DNA of 11,074 bases, from positions 1 to 11,074 of the forward strand of contig DASRMP010000084.1 of the NCBI GenBank assembly GCA_035647855.1, written 5' to 3'. Positions 9,073 through 11,074 of the stretch are shown here, in pieces. Both the position numbers and the translations under genes were made by a program. The number at the start of each line of letters is the position of its first letter. Position 1 is the stretch's first letter. This DNA is from JAAZBW01 sp035647855 (lineage in GTDB: Bacteria > Actinomycetota > Actinomycetes > Actinomycetales > Actinomycetaceae). The notes under the pieces are model-generated. The model saw only the letters and a list, made by a program, of their open reading frames with translations. It was not told where the DNA came from and ran no database searches.

Positions 9073-10308
9073 ATGTCCTACCTCGATCACGCCGCCTCCT
9101 CGCCGTTGCGCCCGATCGCGAGGGACGCATGGGTCCGGGCGACGGCGGAGGCCGGCAATCCCTCCGCCACCCACTCGGCCGGACGGAGAACCCGCCGTTT
9201 CCTGGAAGAAGCGCGCGAATCGATCGCGCACAGTCTCGGCGCCGATCCCTCCGAGGTGATCTTCACATCGGGCGGGACGGAGGGCGCCAACCTCGCCGTG
9301 ATGGGCGCGGCCCGGGCAGCACTCGCCGGAATGGCGCGCTCACCAAGGGATCCGGACGGTACGCCGATAGTGGAATCAGGCAGAACGGGCGGCGGAGGCC
9401 CGCGTCGCACGCACGTCGTCGTGTCCGCCATTGAGCATCCCGCCGTGCTCGAGGCCGCACGGCTGCTCGAGAACGACGGCCACGCCGTCTCATACGTCCC
9501 TGCCGCGCCGACCGGCCGCGTGGACGCCACCGCCCTCGATGCCGTCGTAACCGACGAGACCGCCCTCGTCTCACTCATGTGGGTGAACAACGAAACCGGT
9601 GTCGTCCAGCCGGTGGCCGAGGCCGTGGCGAGCGCGCACGGTGCCGGGGCGCTTGCCCACAGCGATGCGGTGCAGGCCGTCGGTCACATGGGCGTGGATT
9701 TCCGGGCGAGCGGCCTCGACCTGCTCAGCCTTTCCGGGCACAAGTTGGGCGCCCCCGTGGGCACGGGCGTACTGCTCGCGCGCCGAGGCGTCCCGATCGT
9801 CCCGGTCAGCGGGGGCGGCGGGCAGGAGCGGGGGATACGGTCCGGAACTGTCGACGTCGCAGGCGCGGTCGCGCTCGCCGCCGCTCTCCGCGAGGCGATC
9901 CAGCTTCGCGAGGCCGAGGCCACCCGCCTCGTCGCGTTGCGCGACGCACTTGCCGCCGCCCTCATTGCAATCGACGGTGCCCGCGTCACCGGCTCGGGCC
10001 TGCCCGCGGAACAGCGGGCGCCGGGGATCGTCCACGCCGTGCTGGACGGCGTACGGTCCGAGGACCTGCTCTTCGCGCTTGACCGCGCCGGGTTCTCGGT
10101 GTCCGCCGGCTCGGCGTGCCGGGCCGGCGTCCACCAGCCCTCACACGTGATCCTCGCCATGGGCGGTAGCCAGGCCGAGGCATCCGGGACGCTGAGATGT
10201 AGTCTGGGATGGACCACGACTGCCGCTGAAGTGTCTGCCCTGGTGAAGGCGCTGCCCGGCGCCGTCGAGCGGGCTCGTGCGGCCGGCGCGTTCCGGCCCC
10301 GCCGATGA
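9073..10308 (+). CDS. Class V cysteine desulfurase (IscS/NifS-like)
   Basis: This pyridoxal phosphate enzyme takes sulfur from cysteine, giving alanine and an enzyme persulfide. It is 411 residues from ATG 9073 (MSYLDHAASSPLRP, the standard opening). Visible landmarks are TSGGTEGANLAV (65-76), EHPAVLEAA (121-129) with cofactor-stacking His121, WVNNETG (170-176), HSDAVQAVGH (196-205) with Asp198, SGHKLGAPVGTG (221-232) with Schiff-base Lys224, SGGGGQERGIRSGT (246-259), and SAGSACRAG (344-352) with nucleophile Cys349 in an IscS/NifS-like loop rather than the SufS type. Residues about 83-112 are an extra Gly/Arg/Pro-rich stretch between two core strands. No suf or isc scaffold gene is adjacent. 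The next gene is mnmA, so the likely job is to feed sulfur for tRNA 2-thiouridine; a wider housekeeping role cannot be excluded. No Shine-Dalgarno precedes the start. Confidence 0.93.
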   Translation: MSYLDHAASSPLRPIARDAWVRATAEAGNPSATHSAGRRTRRFLEEARESIAHSLGADPSEVIFTSGGTEGANLAVMGAARAALAGMARSPRDPDGTPIVESGRTGGGGPRRTHVVVSAIEHPAVLEAARLLENDGHAVSYVPAAPTGRVDATALDAVVTDETALVSLMWVNNETGVVQPVAEAVASAHGAGALAHSDAVQAVGHMGVDFRASGLDLLSLSGHKLGAPVGTGVLLARRGVPIVPVSGGGGQERGIRSGTVDVAGAVALAAALREAIQLREAEATRLVALRDALAAALIAIDGARVTGSGLPAEQRAPGIVHAVLDGVRSEDLLFALDRAGFSVSAGSACRAGVHQPSHVILAMGGSQAEASGTLRCSLGWTTTAAEVSALVKALPGAVERARAAGAFRPRR

Positions 10309-10338
10309 CCGCTCACCGAACGCATGGCAAGCCACTGA

Positions 10339-10364
10339 GCTGCCGCCGTGATCTCGCCGGCAGC
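10339..10364 (+). other. Hairpin in the gap between the cysteine desulfurase and mnmA
   Basis: GCTGCCG (10339-10345) can pair with CGGCAGC (10358-10364) around a 12-base loop. It lies within the 83-base gap before mnmA. A 7-bp stem with no T-tract is weak; it might partly terminate or process the upstream message, or mean nothing. Confidence 0.25.
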
Positions 10365-10382
10365 CGCGAACCCCACATCCAC

Positions 10383-10388
10383 GAGGAG
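10383..10388 (+). promoter_or_regulatory. Ribosome binding site of mnmA
   Basis: GAGGAG ends 3 bases before the ATG at 10392. It is purine-rich and a good match to the anti-Shine-Dalgarno, though close to the start. It is the clearest Shine-Dalgarno in the window and supports the ATG; no other in-frame ATG or GTG exists in the gap before it. Confidence 0.6.
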
Positions 10389-10391
10389 CCC

Positions 10392-11074
10392 ATGCAGGTA
10401 CTCGCCGCCCTTTCCGGTGGTGTCGACTCCGCCGTCGCCGCCGCCCGCGCTGTTGACGCCGGCCACGAGGTGGTCGGCGTCCACATGGCGCTCTCGCGTT
10501 CGCGCGCCGAGCATCGCAGCGGCTCGCGCGGCTGCTGCTCCATCGAGGACGCCTCCGACGCTCGTCGCGCCGCCGATATCCTGGGCGTCCCGTTCTACGT
10601 GTGGGACCTCTCGGAGGAGTTCGAGGAGACTGTTGTCGCGGACTTCCTCGCCGAATACGAGGCGGGCCGGACGCCCAACCCGTGCGTGCGCTGCAACGAG
10701 CACGTGAAGTTCTCGGCCCTCCTCGACCGGGGCACCGCCCTCGGGTTCGACGCGGTCGCCACCGGCCACTACGCCCGAATCGAACAGGGCACCCACGGCG
10801 GCCTCGAGCTCCACCGCGGTAATGCGTTCGAGAAGGACCAGTCCTACGTGCTCGCCGTCATGGGCGCCGAGCGCCTCGGACGCGCGTTGTTCCCGCTCGG
10901 GACCGCGGCCTCCAAGGCCGACATCCGCGCGGAGGCCGCCGCGCGTGGGCTCTCCCTCTCCGAGAAGCCCGACTCATACGACATCTGCTTCGTCGCCGAC
11001 GGCGACACCGCCGGATTCCTCCGCCGTCGCCTGGGGAACCGCCCCGGCGAGATCCTCGACGAGGCGGGGGATGT
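10392..11074 (+). CDS. mnmA: tRNA-specific 2-thiouridylase MnmA, N-terminal part (runs off the right edge)
   Basis: MnmA adenylates U34 of Lys, Glu and Gln tRNAs and replaces its 2-oxygen with sulfur passed from a cysteine desulfurase. About 227 N-terminal residues are visible of a usual 360-390. The PP-loop ALSGGVDSAVAA (6-17) binds ATP. GRTPNPCVRCNEHVKF (92-107) holds the first catalytic Cys101, and DSYDICFVADGD (194-205) holds the second, Cys199. ATGHYARI (123-130) and KDQSYVL (148-154) are further family marks. Position 98 is Cys (TPNPC), where E. coli-type enzymes have Asp (TPNPD), and Cys48-Cys49 form a CC pair; from memory both are usual in actinobacterial MnmA. The gene starts 83 bases after the cysteine desulfurase on the same strand with its own Shine-Dalgarno, and is probably cotranscribed with its sulfur donor. 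Confidence 0.95.
   Translation, partial: MQVLAALSGGVDSAVAAARAVDAGHEVVGVHMALSRSRAEHRSGSRGCCSIEDASDARRAADILGVPFYVWDLSEEFEETVVADFLAEYEAGRTPNPCVRCNEHVKFSALLDRGTALGFDAVATGHYARIEQGTHGGLELHRGNAFEKDQSYVLAVMGAERLGRALFPLGTAASKADIRAEAAARGLSLSEKPDSYDICFVADGDTAGFLRRRLGNRPGEILDEAGD

Noticed and set aside
9005..9130. Upstream extension of glgX to 9130
   Set aside because: It would overlap the conserved N-terminus of the divergent cysteine desulfurase, and the added residues are Arg-rich with no family similarity.
10309..10391. A small gene or tRNA in the gap before mnmA
   Set aside because: The 83 bases hold no start codon with a plausible frame of useful length and no tRNA-like fold; only a weak hairpin and the mnmA ribosome binding site.

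Overview
This window looks like chromosome of a high-G+C actinobacterium. By eye the base composition is roughly two thirds G+C, with G/C-rich third codon positions, frequent GTG starts and few Shine-Dalgarno sequences. It also carries the GlgE/maltokinase route to alpha-glucan and actinobacterial forms of GlgP and MnmA. I cannot fix the genus. No transposase, integrase, phage gene, CRISPR array, tRNA or rRNA is visible, and nothing suggests recent transfer.

Layout, left to right. (1) Positions 1-2750, minus strand: a two-gene unit, glgE (maltose-1-phosphate maltosyltransferase) followed 13 bases later by mak (maltokinase), which runs off the left edge. (2) Positions 2751-2880: a 130-base divergent control region with a tandem repeat and an imperfect palindrome. 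(3) Positions 2881-5466, plus strand: glgP (alpha-glucan phosphorylase). (4) Positions 5467-5625: a convergent gap holding a perfect 19-bp stem-loop, probably a two-way terminator. (5) Positions 5626-9004, minus strand: glgX (glycogen debranching enzyme) followed by trpS (tryptophanyl-tRNA synthetase). (6) Positions 9005-9072: a very short divergent gap. (7) Positions 9073-11074, plus strand: a class V cysteine desulfurase followed by mnmA (tRNA 2-thiouridylase), which runs off the right edge.

Four of the seven genes form a glucan circuit. Maltokinase makes maltose 1-phosphate and GlgE polymerises it into linear alpha-1,4-glucan. GlgP shortens outer chains to glucose 1-phosphate, and GlgX removes the stubs left at branch points. 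Building (mak, glgE) and breaking (glgP) are divergent from one control region, so joint or opposing control is plausible. The cysteine desulfurase and MnmA pair serves tRNA sulfur modification, and TrpRS is a translation enzyme; these are neighbours with no obvious tie to glucan metabolism.

Two starts (glgP, trpS) sit 7 bases after a TANNNT-type -10 hexamer with no Shine-Dalgarno, which points to leaderless mRNAs. I do not see a clearly new biological system. The points most worth a second look are the divergent operator-like repeats, the leaderless starts, the N-terminally extended TrpRS of the less usual sequence type, and the insertion in the cysteine desulfurase.
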